Part shown: one piece after another, positions 10,193 through 23,860 of the stretch
Numbering within the stretch: position 1 is the stretch's first letter
Layout of the letters: each line of letters opens with the position of its first letter
Origin: Cruorifilaria tuberocauda
Taxonomy: Eukaryota > Nematoda > Chromadorea > Rhabditida > Onchocercidae
Length of the DNA stretch: 33,199 bases
Direction of reading: 5' to 3'
Assembly: GCA_013365365.1 (NCBI GenBank)
Contig: JABVXU010000593.1
Location: 1 to 33,199 of the forward strand
Translations under genes and position numbers: made by a program
Notes under the pieces: model-generated
What the model was told of the DNA's origin: nothing
Database searches by the model: none
What the model saw: only the letters and a program-made list of their open reading frames with translations

Positions 10193-13100
10193 TTAAAATG
10201 TATGAACCACAATTTCAGAAACCGCAGCAGTTGTTGTGATTGCCCATTTCCACCAATTTATAGCCAAATGTGGTGCCTTTCTGCGTGATTCAATTAATGA
10301 TTGGAGTTGTGTAAGAGTCTCGGAATATTGATAAGACCCTGGAAAGCAAATATCGAATTATTAAAAATTTTTGCGAATTACAAATATCTTAATTCATAAA
10401 TGTTTTTCCATATAGCCTCCAGCATTAGTTAATGTTTAAGAATATTCGGCATGGACTACATTTGTCTAGTTAATATACTTCGCTCAGTTTAGTTTTATGA
10501 TATGGAAACAATTGATTAGTGTTCCCATGTCATAAAACTAAACTTAAAAATTCAATATAAACATTAAAATGAAACTAATTTCGAAAAAAATCACAAAACT
10601 TCCCAAATATCTGTAATAATAGATAATAGTATAGTTTATTAGATTTTTTAATCCTAATTTAATTTATTACAAAAAATAAAATAAATCAAGCAGTAACCGT
10701 GAGTGTAATGTGTAGCCACCGATATTTCCAAAACGGGTGTCTCGGTGATATTTAATGCATTGAAACCGCTACCTCCCTATAAATGAAATTTCTTCTCGTC
10801 GTTTTCATGTTTTTCTGAGGAAAATTTCTTGCAACTATGACATTCTCACTTAATAAATTTCTTCTTAGCTACGATTCACTAGTCCTGAAAATGAATAAAT
10901 ACGTCGAAAGCTAGGCTGATGATTAATTAATATAAATAAACAAAATCATAAATGGGGAATTTCTGGTCAATTAAATCTTTAAAATTTAAATTAACTAACA
11001 CTTTTAAGTACTATCCAGAAATTTTGTTCTTTAGGAGCTTCGGCACCATAAGAAAGGAAAACAAAATAAGTATTGCGTCTACTAAAAGCATCGGACTGGA
11101 ATTTCGTGAATGACCAGCTATCAATTTCAAGATCATCCATAGGTGTTAAGTGTAATGACATTTTATCAGCACCACCCGAAATCGAAAAACGCAGTCGCAT
11201 TTCAGATTCCGACATCAACTGTTTTTCAACATTGATGATTTTGATAGGACGAGCTATCCGTGGATGACCAGGTAATGGTATCCAACGAGACTCTCTACAA
11301 ATGAAAATTCCAAGACTTTGTAATAGTAAATATCAAGAAAAATATCAGGAAAAATGTTCCGATAATTTGGTGCTGATAATAGATGATTCAACAGCGAGTG
11401 ACAATGAAATGACTATCATTTATTATATCATTTGTTTGATAGTTTGATCGTTATTAATCTTAATCATTTCATACACTTCTCTCATCCCAAATAGAAAATA
11501 AGACACGTAATGAGAACTCTCAGCACTCGTAATAAAATAAACAAAAGCAATCACTAAAATAATCCGACCAGCATCTTTCTATTCACTCATTAAATTCAAT
11601 ATATACATAATTTCAAAAAACAAAAATAATCAAATACCGTGGAGGAAATAACCGGTGAACAGCTATATAATATGGAAGACGGCAGTATTCATCCTTGACA
11701 CCAGTGCAATTGGGCTCACCGTTTCCTAGAAATTGTAGAACTCATGACATCAAATTTCATTTTTGAAACACAATGTCGAAAAATCAAAGGAAAGTTACCA
11801 GTCAAAAAAGTATGTTCCGGTAAGTCGGCTACACCACGATAATCTAATGTTTGTACGAACAATGCATGTTCTTGAACTGGTATATTACTACGGAAGGGAT
11901 AAACTGACCGCACAGTATCCTAGAAAAAGTTTTACTGAGATTAATTATGGATTCAAATTGTTCAAAAGAACACCGGAAAAAATTAATTGAAATCTTTCAT
12001 AGAAAGTTTTGAGAGAAAAGAGAACTTATACCAATGTAATAAGACGTCTTAGACGAGGGCTTTCTTCGGAATATTTATAAGGCCAGCCAAGCCTTGTAGT
12101 GAATAAGGCTATAAAAAACATGCAATACAACATCATACCACATTTTAGGAAATAATCCATGCGACGACTAACATACAGCAAATTACTCTAAAATAGAGAC
12201 GGATTAAAACATTGAAAATTGCGAATAAAATATTCATAGGAAGATTAAAACGCGCAGTCTTCAAATTTATATCCATGAAGAAACGGAAATGAATATTTTT
12301 TTGAATAAACTAGAAAGGATTAAAACAAGTGCTGAATAGAAATTTTCCGGGAAAAAGGATTATGTTTGGCTAAAATGAATATACCGTAAAAAATACAAAA
12401 CATAGCGCAACAAAGAGACTCATTAGTAAGATGACAAATTCAGGATTGATTGCTACACCCATACGTCCTGTAACAGGAACGAAGAAGTCAAAAAGCAACA
12501 TTGCTGAGTAAGCATCAAATATCATCACGGGAACAGTACATAACAGTTGTGTAAATAATAGCCAATGCGGGGAGATTTCTGAAAAACTAAATTTTGTGAA
12601 TTGAATCAAATCCTCACTAAGATTTCGATTTAATAAGCGCATGTTACATCTTCCAACATTTAAATTAATTGCACTTTGAATTGATAAATGGCAAAAAAAT
12701 AAAATTAAAAAACAATAGAAACAATACTACCAATAATAGGTTCGGGACTCTTGCATGCTAACTTCTACTAAATTTTATGAAAATAATTATCAAGCAAGAA
12801 TTACTTGTAATGAATCGCATTCGTCCCAGAAGCCAAAGCGATGGATCGCGAAGCAATAAGAAGAAGGAGTTGTAAAGCAAAAATGATGCACCAGCAATAC
12901 CAGCAAATGTTGCAAGTGCTAGCCATGTTGAAAATAATAATAAAACACCATCAAAATGTACCATTTCTTGATTAGGCCTCTGAAAATCTTTTTTATGTTA
13001 TACTTTAACAATATTAAGGAATTGCTTTTCTTCAGCGATGCAATTAATTAATGTAGATTTTGAGGAAGAATTTGTAAAGTTAATTGAAATATTGAACAAA

Positions 13101-16100
13101 GAATTCTTCTCTCCTATAGATTTCTCAGACCATTTACAAAGATTTCAATCCAAAAATACTCCTCTGACCGAGGAAATAATCCTTCTTCAAACTAATTTCT
13201 AGACTATTTACAATGAAACTTCTCCCAAAATCACCTTTCCTATTTAAGATTAAGGTATGATTAAAAATGTCTGGAAAATTATCATTATCTTGTTTGACGT
13301 ATTAAAATACAATAAGAAGATACTTTATGTAATTGAGCTAAGAATGCGTGAGTAGCACAACCAGCGATAAGAAGAGGAAATATGTAGAGAGGAAAAGCAA
13401 GTTCAGGTAAAGAATACCAGCACATTATCATATCCAATTTGGTTACAGCGAAGACAACTGATATGCCTATTGCTAGAAATGATATTTTGTTTATTCTATT
13501 CCTCTATACAAAATACACTTTTTTTTCTTAGATATAAAAGCATTTTTTAAATAAATAAATCATTTTTTTAAATAAATAATGTTAACGATCAGCTTCAGTA
13601 AATGGTGATATATTGTGAGAATAAAATAAAGATAAAAAATGTGAGAAATAAATATAACATATAAGGAATGGTTGTGTGTGCACAGTGTAAGAAATTTTAC
13701 ATAAAATCGCTTACCAAGCATGACAACTGCTGCGATAATATGACCGAGAAGCGCTTTAAATAAATCCATGATACTATAAAATCCTTTCGCGATATGATAT
13801 GCAATAACGATCAAAACTGTCACTGCAGTCGCATAATTTAAAACTTGTCCGATATTTGTTGGATAAAAAACCGTAAAGATCCCAACGACGTCATAAAATA
13901 CCCAACGATTACCTTGCTCAAAATCTCCTGGTCGATCCAGAAATGGAGATTTCACCAAAGCCTAACGAGCGCACAAATGAACTATTTGATTTTAAATTAA
14001 AGTGGAAATTAAATAATGCTAATCAGTAATGCGAAAAATTATATTAATTTTCCGATGGATTTAAATATTAAAAAATTACCTTTGTAACAGCCAGCAAATT
14101 TTCACCAGCTCTTTGAATACATCCTGGAGTGATAAATTTCGGAATATCAAATTCAGTATGATAAACCCACCCATTTCGAAAATAGGCAATATCAAGACCT
14201 AAAAATTATGATTCCAGATTACCTGATTTGACTTTGGAACAATAGTTAACTGAAACAAGTTAGCCTTACCTGAAACACGACCGTAATCTCGGAAAACCCG
14301 AAAATCTGTATCAGATGGTATGATACCAGCCTGGAATATTTCCTGTGCTAAAACACTGCAGTGAGGATGAGGTGCATTTTTCAGATAAGTATGCAAAAGC
14401 CAAGAATTTCCAGGTCCAGCCTGAAAATATATATTCCTAAAATTGATGGAATGAGTAATACCATGGAGTTAATGGAATTAACATAGATAATGACCTGAAA
14501 CAGTATTTCACGGCCACCAGCACCAGAACCTTCCAAATTCACAAATGCTCGAACAGAATGTCGCCATGGATGTTGTGTAATGAAACCATGTGAAGCTTGC
14601 AAAAAACTTTCTTCAGCTAGAATAAAAACTGAGAAATATTTTTCGCTTTGATCAATCATAGCAAAGAGAAAAAAGCTGAATTCTATTACATATCATAACA
14701 TAGAATTCGTATACAACAAACATTGAAGCGTGATTTCCCTAAGTGAGAGTTAAAAATATTGCAAAAAGAGTGAACAGGAACGGTCGAAAAATCAATGATT
14801 AGCTATAAAATTTTAATATATGTGGTTATGCTTAAGTGTATACAATATCACGCTATTGCAGGTTTTCATAAAATTAGTCATAAATCATATATTTCGTCTC
14901 AGAAATGTACATACTACGTTTACTACTGATATCGATAATACAATCATATTTTTCACCTCCATTGAAAAGAAAAACTATATCGTTTTGGAGAGATTCCTTC
15001 GAATGAGATAAGATATCCATAACCTCCATCATAACTGCACAGCTTACCTAAAACCAACTTTTATGAATAGTATCAAATAATAATAAGGAATGAATAGCTA
15101 GAAGATATCGAATAACCTAAAAATAGCCAATAATATGTGGTAAAAAGTCCAAAAAGATAATAGCGATAGTAATACTTACAGCGTCATCAGTAGCACCCGG
15201 TGCACTCGGAAACGTATCAAAATGACAGTTCAGTAAAATAGAATGCTTTGGCAGAACCTTTGGTCCGATCCGTGCTATAATTAAAAATAAAAAGCGAAAC
15301 ATTGCAAATTTTTAAATAATATGAAGACAGTTAGCAAAAAATAAGGATTTACCAATAATATTGGTTATTTTGTGATAACATAAGGTGAACGATGATAAAA
15401 ATCCAAGATCAAAGCATCCAGATGGGCGTTGAACATCAATCTCCAAACGGTTCACTCCTCGAGCTTCAACTTCTGCTTTTGCATTTTTTAACCTATCACT
15501 TATAAGTTTAAATGCATGCACCTGCAATAAGTATATATTTTCTATTATTTTCTATTCCTATTCAAAATTTTAATTTCGAACTTGGTACTTTCTCATTCTT
15601 CTTAACTGCTATTCTTCACATCTTTTTTATTTGAAAAAAAAATCTACTTCGCAATTTTCCGAACCACTCGGACGTGATCCAAGGTCTGTAAGTGATTGTA
15701 GCAAAAATCGTGCCCTTTCTTCCGAGAATTCCTCAAACTGTCCTGCTGGTTTCACTTTGGGCATTCGATTATCCTGATAAACGACAAATCCGTAGACTCC
15801 ACTAATAACTACCAGAATTAACAACCAATGTCGAAAACCCAAATATTGTGATTTCTAAAATTATATGCTTCACTTTTCTAAAGTATATGATTCTAAAAAT
15901 TTGTAATTGAAAGAAGAAAATATTTCCTAATTCCTAGTCATTTTCAATTTTCCCAAAAACAATTCTACTTACAACTCAGTGAATTAGAATTAAATAAACA
16001 TTATAGTAAACTGATACGATTTCTAATGCAATTCTACAGTAGCTGACGTATCATCAAAAAACTCTTATCAAAAATTTCTGTATATTGAATGATCGTATTA

Positions 16101-16343
16101 TGCATACACCATGCTTATATTTTTTGACATCTTCACGTGAAATGAACACGAAATTCCGGTTCATCGATATAATATATAACAACCTTGGTTGTTAGATGAA
16201 ACACAAAAAAGCAACATAAGAAATGAAAATAAAGAAACCTTATCGCATAACCAATCAGCTTTAACATCTTTCAGCATATTCCTTCCAGTCACGCTTTTAC
16301 AACCGTCTACATATCGTGATATATTCCGTTGACGTAATTCCAT
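10193..16343 (-). CDS. ERMP1: ERMP1-like ER membrane metallopeptidase (M28), seventeen exons
   Basis: Zinc-dependent M28 exopeptidase-fold protein of the ER membrane. Exons: 16343-16239, 15854-15648, 15521-15353, 15274-15180, 15047-14957, 14616-14495, 14420-14270, 14198-14080, 13961-13715, 13472-13324, 12979-12805, 12578-12385, 12187-12032, 11919-11799, 11725-11638, 11294-11002, 10338-10193; 875 residues (human about 904). A short basic N-terminus precedes one helix (about 44-61). The lumenal peptidase domain carries the full metal set: His178 and Asp190 (HFDT...GATDDA), the general base Glu224 with Glu225 (FNGAEE), Glu251 (NLEGSG) and His327 (VYHTEFD). The 12- and 35-residue spacings equal those of Streptomyces aminopeptidase. 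[10 protein letters not shown] and a multi-helix region (about 380-660) follow, then a C-terminal lumenal domain with [12 protein letters not shown] and CRLPYY, as in ERMP1. All key residues are present, so it should be active. Confidence 0.92.
10486..10544. repeat. Fold-back inverted repeat in the last ERMP1 intron
   Basis: Two 24-bp arms (10486-10509 and 10521-10544) separated by 11 nt match at 22 of 24 positions. Arm one starts AGTTTAGTTTTATGA; arm two ends TCATAAAACTAAACT. It sits within the intron 10339-11001. Confidence 0.8.
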
Positions 16344-18170
16344 TCCTTTTTGTAATTTAATTCCTTAATTGATTAACTCATTTCTTAATTGTACTTAAGT
16401 ACTAACAAGAAGCGTTAATTTTGCCTTGACAATACAGAATAAAATTAGTGATTCATTTTTTCTAAGGTAAACAGAGAAATTGGCAATTAAATATTAAAAT
16501 CTCAAAAAAAAGTAAAACTTTAAAGGAAGCAGGAGTCATTATACAATATAACAGACACCAATATTTACAACTTTGATACTGCAAACTGATATTACAAATT
16601 ATATCGTATGATAAAACAAAAAGTAATACAATGTATAAAATGATATGCAATTAATTGTAAACAAATAGTGAAAAAGAAAAATATTTGAAAAGTACCTAAA
16701 TATAAAAATGAAAATTATAACATTTCTGAATTCAGTAACCCATATTATTGTCATTATATTAAAATGCCCTACATTATTATATACATTTTAACCCAAATTA
16801 TTATATTCGCATTTTGATTTAATCAATGTAGGTTAAAAGTTCACTTGAAAATTTTTCCAGTAAATGTAAATTAAATTAAAGGACTGTTAAAAATGTACAG
16901 AAGTCATTATTAGTAATGAAAATCATTAATTAACCAAATCCAAAATCACATTATCCAAATAATGAAGTAGCCGAGAAAAAAAAATTACGGGACCAATTCA
17001 TTTTCTAACGTCTCTCTCGTAGGCCGCAATATGATTACGTGTGCCGCCAAATACGTGTTTTGAAATTTCAGCTAAAGGAAATAATCAAACGTGAGTTGTG
17101 AAATTGCAGTATAGTGGATGTGCTATGTGATGATATTTCAATTCTAGTTTTAGATCAATGTTTATGAGCTAAATAGAACTTCTGATTTAATTTTCCATTG
17201 TGCTTAAACAAGAAGTTGATTAGTTATGGCAATAGTGATGATAACACACGGTTTACTATCAAAAGTATAATGCGGTATTAATTGTCATTATAACTATCTG
17301 AGCTATTATGATGAGTAAAACTGGTTAAGAGTTAGTAGACATAATGTGCTAAAATATCGCACATTTCGAAAGTTTAGATTACCACTCCAAAACTCCTTTC
17401 TCAAGTATTTGGATAAGAATTTCAAAATCTTAATCTGTTGTAGTGTTCAAATAATACATTTGAATGATAACTCTCTGATAAATTGAACTAATCACGTAGC
17501 TACTAATTTTAACTTCTTCGAACCCATATAATAATTATTAGTAATCAACATGAAGTTAGAATTTGATAAGAACTGTTCGAATAACGCCAAAGAAATGATT
17601 ATATTTGGTAAGAATGATTTGTTTTACTGATTTAGGTATATGTTTAGAGAAAAAATTCATTTCTCTATATAAATATGATAAAATACAGTACTGATTTATT
17701 TAGAAATGTAAAAAGAAAAAGAATAAATGGGGACATCTAATTCAGCAGTTTTTCTGCATTTCTCATTCCTTCCTTTCTTCCTTCCTTCTTTCTTACGCAT
17801 AATTAATGTTGCAAGATTACGTGTGATTTTACTGTATATTTTTAATTATTTTCAATTAATTTTGATTGATGGGATTGTTTAATTATTGGTTCTATTTGCT
17901 GAATAGATTTACTAATTCAACAATTCAATTATTTCAGATAGTAAGACATGCTAGATGGAAATATGGAAATGAAGTCTATGCCAATTTTGTTTTATATAAA
18001 GATTTGTGCTTGTTCCAATTCATTGTTGCGATATCTAATTGTCTCGATTGGTTTAATTTCTGCTTCATCTTATTTTTGACAGTTCTAACTAATGTATGTT
18101 GAAGATGCTTGTAGCGATGTAGAGTTGCACATAACTGCGGCAGTTTAGCAGTTTAATTTTTTCGGAAAAA
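16344..18170. other. Divergent intergenic region between ERMP1 and haspin
   Basis: About 1.8 kb that should contain the promoters of both flanking genes. A patch of higher GC lies at roughly 16975-17120 and includes GCCGCCAAA at 17043-17051, whose complement TTTGGCGGC resembles an E2F-type site, and two ACGTG words. A pyrimidine tract (TTCC/TTTC repeats) occupies about 17759-17793. Open frames here show no family resemblance. Confidence 0.5.
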
Positions 18171-18188
18171 TTTTTTCCAGATAACAAA
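18171..18188 (+). promoter_or_regulatory. Probable spliced-leader trans-splice acceptor and 5' UTR of haspin
   Basis: TTTTTTCCAG ends at 18180, and the first ATG of the haspin frame follows after only eight bases (ATAACAAA). I see no upstream coding exon feeding this acceptor, which fits nematode trans-splicing to a leader. A non-coding cis exon upstream would look the same. Confidence 0.5.
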
Positions 18189-21100
18189 ATGGTTCGAAGA
18201 CGTTTTATGTCCAAAGGCAATGCAACATTTGTTGATGGATTAGATAAAAGCGCCTTGAAACAAGTAAGCAATATGAATGGCGTAATTTTGACTGTCCATT
18301 TAGTTGAAGAATGGAATGCAATTAACAAACTTCACAACTAAAATGATACTTGAGGTGAAAAAATGAAATTGTAAAAGTATGAAAATAAGGTGTTTTATCA
18401 GTATTCATATTATTGGAATAGTTCTCATTTCTCGTCATTTAATACCCTATCGAAAATTATTCGTCATTCAATGCCTGTGAAATTTTACAGTGTACTAAGC
18501 AATATCCTTTATTTCGACGTACAGCAATGCTCAGTAGCATATTAAACGACGTACTGGATCGTGAACAGGATTCTGTACAATTTGATTCGCGCAAAATCAA
18601 AAAAAAAGAAGGGCGACGCCGTGCTAAACTCACTGATCGAACTAATATCAGCGCGGAAGAGCTCGAATATCAGCGTTTACTCAATGAGGTTTATTGTAAC
18701 TTTATGATAACCAATTAACAATATATGTGATTAGTCATTTATAGAAAGGATGATTAAATAATCATCTTTTGTCATTATTCTCTCATGAGAAAATGATTAT
18801 AATCTGGTTAAGTTAGTCTAGTTAAGTTAGTCTGGTTAAATTGGCGTAATTCCCTTGAATATGATGGTAGTGGAAGAGGTAGATATGAATAAGCTAAAAT
18901 CTGAAGTCATTAAGAAATTTAATCGCTGCATTCGTTTGGTCAGAACTTAAATACTTTACTTCATTATTATGGAATAGAGGTAATCTTTTGTTTCAGATTA
19001 GAGAAGCTGAGGAATATGAACTTATCATTGAAGGTGACACTAGCAAACTAAATCGTAAGTGATACAGAATATTTGGTTTTAGTTGTTGATCATATAAAGT
19101 CAGAAATTTTCATTGCAATTTCTTTAGTTTTTCTTTTAAAAATATACTAAAGTTATACAGCAAAGATGCCAAAAAGAAACTTCAATGGTAGATATGCCAT
19201 GTAATGATGAAACACTCTCAAAATTTTGGGGAATCATAATGATATTATGTTGTTTACTGATGAAGCTTTTTCTAAAAATTATCTTTTAACATTTTAGAGT
19301 GTTTTATTTGAACCTATCGATTAAATCAAATTAAATTGAACTATCTTAATCTATATTTTTTAAATATTTGAAAATTGAATCAGATTTTGTAAATTCAGAA
19401 GATTATTCATAAAAATCTGCATTTTCATGAATAAACGCAGATTTATCTGAATATATTAATAATATTATTACTTACATTTAATTGAATATTATTATTATTT
19501 TTAAGTATTTCTACTGTGATTGTGTCAGATGTATTAAATGCCTGCTGACCCTTGGAACTTATTTTTATGTATGATTAATGCTAGAAGCATTCTGTGTGCT
19601 AATGATTGCTTTCCAGTTTTATTTCCTAGAAAAACATTTTTATGTGCAAAATTTTGAATAATTTTTCAGTTTAGCTGTGACACCGGAAATGTAGTTCTTT
19701 TTAGATTGCCTTACTCCAGTCAGTAACGCGCCAGAGATGAACAAATCACTGGCACAACCCGCAACGGGCAAATTCTTTAGTAATTTATCACAGGATTCAG
19801 GTAAATTATCAGTTTCCCAGTGTTTTTATAATTTTAATAATTTTTTTAAATAATGTTCAATTCCCTCTTTGTTTATTTGTGTAAGCTGATCTTAGATCTT
19901 GAATTATACAAGTATTGTCTTAGGATTCTTACTTTAATTTTCATATTTGCAGACCCAGAGTACAGTATAGGTAAAATGAGTAAACAAACAGTGAGGAAAG
20001 AGTGGAGAGAAGTAATGAGATGGTTTATCAATTTTTTTTATTTCTAAAGAATAAATACAACTCTATTAAATTGACTTCATGATATTATCGTATTCCTTTG
20101 ATAATTGTTTTATTTGCCAATTTTTCCATTAAAAATCCGAGGCCCTTTACAGGATTCGGAAAAATTCATAGTGAACTGATGCAAGACAATGAAGTAGATA
20201 AGGAGGATTCCAACATATCAAAGCATTCTACTGGTTTGTCACTGCAGGAAAATGAAAATAAAAATCATTTTGATATTGTGAAATCACCTTTAATTTTTGT
20301 TGCTCATCCATCCGAGCCAACAACATCAACGCCTCTTCAGGTAAGCTTTTTAGTTCACCCAGAGAAAATTCATTTTATAAATTCGATTGCCTTAATCTGC
20401 AAGTTATTTAGGCCTCTACATCTGTGGGTATATCACGTTTCCATCAAAATAAGTTTAAATTTGCCGAGGATGGACAGTTGAGTCCAATAATTTTCAACAA
20501 GGAAGATGTTTTTTATGATATTTCTGAAAGATCAGCACCAACAAGCTGCTTGCGGTAAGTTTTCATATTCCCATTAAATTTTCTTTTCCTGTAATGTGTA
20601 CATTGTTAGAACTACAAAATTTAGTTTCGATGAGAATAAAGAAATGGAAAGAAAATCAGGTATAAAAACAAATGATTGTAATCGATTGACCAATGGAGCA
20701 GGGATTTTGACAGCACCTCGGATGATATCTCCCCGGCTTACAATTCTTAACTCACCTAGTCGCTGGGGAATGAAAAATGGAGTAAGTAGTACCACTTTTA
20801 TAAGTAAATTTTCCTTTATGTTCATGCAGACAATGTAATAAGCTCTTATCTGAAAGAATTAACTGTTTAAGTTTAAAGTGACGATTTTGTCAAGTTGTGA
20901 AATAAATTGTTACAAATATTTTTATGAGTTATCGTTTGTTGGATTCATTTAGCGCTCTTTCAGGAATCAGAAAATGTCATGATTTATGCATCCGTGCAAG
21001 GTAAGCAACAATACATCGAATTAAAGCAATTGTGTTACGTACTTATTTAGGGCGGTTTTTTTCCCAGAAAAATATGGAGTAAAGACGAAGCCAAAAAGAG

Positions 21101-23860
21101 ATAGGGTCTGTTTAAATGTGAAATCAAAGCAAAATAGATATGATAAAATTAAAAAACAATTATTTTAATTGGAACTCACGATCGTCGCTTTGAATAATTC
21201 TCAATAACTAGGAACTTAATCATTCATTATATCATTGTACTGTCATTTCCTTGTTGATCGAATAATTGCGGTTCTTTCGAAATGATATTTAATTGTTATT
21301 TTGTTTATTATTTCCACTTGACTATTATACTTGGTTTTGTATTATTTTTTGTAATTTGTAATTTGAAAATTTTTAGGTGATAGCAGCCTGTCACTGTATG
21401 ATGGCGCTGGAGTATGTTTTATGGTTTAATTTAAATAAATTTCTCTTTATACTTTATTTACCAAAAAATTAGAGTTATGATGTCCTAAAATTTAAATTCA
21501 CGGAATAGAATTTTACTTTTTCATCTAAAAATGGAGTTAATATTTTCTTCTGTTCACTTTAAAACAAAGTGAATTTATAACTCATTTTTGAAGGAGAACA
21601 GACCATTCTATTTAAATGGTTTTCCATGGACAGCACAATATGCTAGAAGACGTAATTATAAACAAGAACTTTTCCACCTTTGCATTCAAAAAAGTATTCA
21701 GCCTTGGCGTCTTACGATACTGTAAGTTATAACAATGTATTATGGTTGTCTTCATGATCTATACCTTCATGACAAAATAAGTCATGTTAGCTTTTAAATG
21801 TAATCTGTTTTATTTGTATATTGTCTCTCATATTAATTTCAGTGATTTATCAAATCCGATTAAGCTTGGCGAAGGAACATTCGGTGAAGTTTTCCGAGTC
21901 AATTACAAAGGAGAAATCGTTGCACTTAAGGTAAGATTTGAAATCGTTTCTTTTACAGTACTTTATTTCTCTTGGTGTTCGTATTTAGGTAATTCCTATT
22001 GGTGGTACCAAGATTGTTAATGGAGACAAGCAGAAATCATTCCGTGACATTGCTGCAGAATTGATAGTTTCGAAAGAGTTATCAGATCTGAAGCACATTG
22101 AGGATGGCTATTCTACTCAAGGCTTCATTCATTTAAGAGGAGCTATGGTTGTCAAAGGTAAACTTTGTAAAAGATGAAATATTCCATATATGTAGCTCTA
22201 CATATGCTATGTAGAGCTAAATATATGGAATATTTCATATTCAACTGAAGTGATCAGCGTTATTTGTTATTAAGCGTAATTTTTCAGGATCGTACCCAAA
22301 ATCTTTAGTTACTGCATGGGAACATTACGACAAACGCATGAAGTCTGAAAATGATCATCCATGCATTTTTAGCTCTAGTCAGCATTTTTTACTCTTGGCT
22401 TTCGAAGATGGTGGAATTGATTTGGAAAAATATGTGGTATTTTCATTTGAATTTTGTGGAATGCCAGTAGTTCAATAAAAATAATAGAAAAAGCAATGAA
22501 TAATATTCCATTACTCATTAGAACTTAGTGTATGAATTCATATTTTAATTTTTCATTAATTTGAAAGGTTTGGTTTACTAAACAAGAAATTTTATAATAA
22601 AACTATATTGTAGATAACTAATGTTTTGCAAGCGTACAGCATTATTTACCAAGTCCTAGTGGCACTTTCTGTGGCAGAACATCGACTTTCATTTGAACAT
22701 CGTGACCTCCACTGTGGCAATTTACTAATACGAGATGTGGATCTTGATACCATTGTGAAGTATGTTCTCATATTGATAGATGTGGTCTAACCTCATATAT
22801 TTCAGTTAAAAAAAAATCGGATATTTTCAGAGCGAATTATAACGGTGCTGAAGTTAGTATTCCTACACACGGTGTTGAAGTGAAAATTATTGACTTTACT
22901 CTCTCCAGAATGTCTAAAGGTGCGGTAAATTATACGATATCATTGGAAATTTCGGGAGAATTTTAGAGAATGTAAATGCATTTGTCTGAATATCATCTGA
23001 ACTTCTTAGATCTTGGAATTTTTTAGAATTTTAAATTCTGAAGATGGGTAAATTCCAGGAACATCAACGATTTTTTTTGATTTGGCAAGAGATGACGAAT
23101 TATTCACAGGTGAAGATTGTTTACAATACGAAATTTATCGAGCAATGCGCATGGTGAACAAGTAATAAATTTTTTAATCTTTTTAGCCAGTATTATGGTA
23201 AACAAAGTGAATATTCTTTATACCTTAAAATACCAGCATTTTAAATATTAGCCGATTTTTCAAATGAACTTTAGCAGTTTTTGCTTAGACAGTCCATATT
23301 TTTTATATAACATGGTCATAACAGAATAAAAGATGACAAACGCTTATTTATCACCTCAAAATTATTAACTAGGAACAATTGGTTTCCTTTTTGTTCTGTG
23401 ACAAACGTCATGTGGTTAATATATCTCGTGCGCTATTTATACGACAGTATGGATGAAAAGGATATTGGTAGCGAGAACGAAAGGAAAAATTTCATTTATC
23501 ATTTCAAAGATCTGCATCGCTATGGTATTCACTTTACATATAAATTATTCTTCATGTATGAATTATAAGTGGTGAGTAAAGTTCCACCAATATGAAGAGC
23601 AATATTTGTTATATGTTCGTATTAATTAAGTAAATCTGTAGTTTCAGTTATTGGACCATTCAGATGTGATGTAATATGTTAGCATTTTTAATCATGTTAC
23701 TATTAATTTAGTATTAATAGATATCCTTTTAATAGAACATCTGTTCGCTTCAATTTGAATTGTTTCAGCCAGTCTATCTGAGTGGTTAGCAGAGAAAGCC
23801 GATAAAAGGAACGATTTTATAGGAATTGTCGCGGAAAATCATCGAGCAACGGAACATTAA
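18189..23860 (+). CDS. HASPIN: Haspin, histone H3 Thr3 kinase, nineteen exons
   Basis: Mitotic kinase that phosphorylates histone H3 on Thr3 to recruit the chromosomal passenger complex to centromeres. Exons: 18189-18263, 18491-18688, 18997-19054, 19705-19800, 19953-19970, 20153-20340, 20412-20554, 20610-20781, 20964-21000, 21377-21411, 21594-21721, 21843-21930, 21989-22157, 22288-22436, 22614-22759, 22831-22919, 23059-23161, 23373-23524, 23769-23860; 711 residues (human 798). The N-terminal half is low in structure and has a basic, NLS-like run at about 59-71 (RKIKKKEGRRRAK). The kinase domain starts near 383: GEGTFGEVF, VALK with Lys412, the family-specific SYPKSLVTAWEHY and FEDGGIDLEKYV, catalytic FEHRDLHCGN (Asp549, Asn554), and the haspin hallmark DFTLSRM (Asp588) in place of DFG. 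DDELFTGEDCLQYEIYRAMR and NVMWLIYL follow. The 18-nt fifth exon is in phase and could be skipped. The catalytic residues are intact. Confidence 0.94.
18803..18844. repeat. Three tandem 14-bp units in haspin intron 2
   Basis: TCTGGTTAAGTTAG, TCTAGTTAAGTTAG and TCTGGTTAAATTGG follow one another without gaps. This is a short minisatellite within the intron 18689-18996. Confidence 0.75.
22174..22238. repeat. Near-perfect 31-bp hairpin in a haspin intron
   Basis: Arms 22174-22204 and 22208-22238 are complementary at 30 of 31 positions around a TGC loop. Arm one begins ATGAAATATTCC and ends AGCTCTACATA. It lies inside the 130-nt intron between exons 13 and 14. It could be a fold-back element remnant or form an RNA stem in the pre-mRNA. 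Confidence 0.85.

Noticed and set aside
12731..12764. A 34-nt extra exon in the ERMP1 gene
   Set aside because: It leads to a stop or a poor join, whereas the TTTTTCAG acceptor at 12579 joins exon 11 to ISPHWLLF in phase without it.
13503..13701. ERMP1 donor TAT/GTAAAA at 13700 with acceptor at 13504
   Set aside because: The stronger GTAAGC donor at 13714 and the TTTCTAG acceptor at 13473 agree in phase and give a continuous membrane segment.
17866..18102. 78-codon plus-strand frame before haspin
   Set aside because: Hydrophobic AT-rich translation with no family resemblance. It lies upstream of the likely trans-splice acceptor and has no phase-compatible link to the haspin start.
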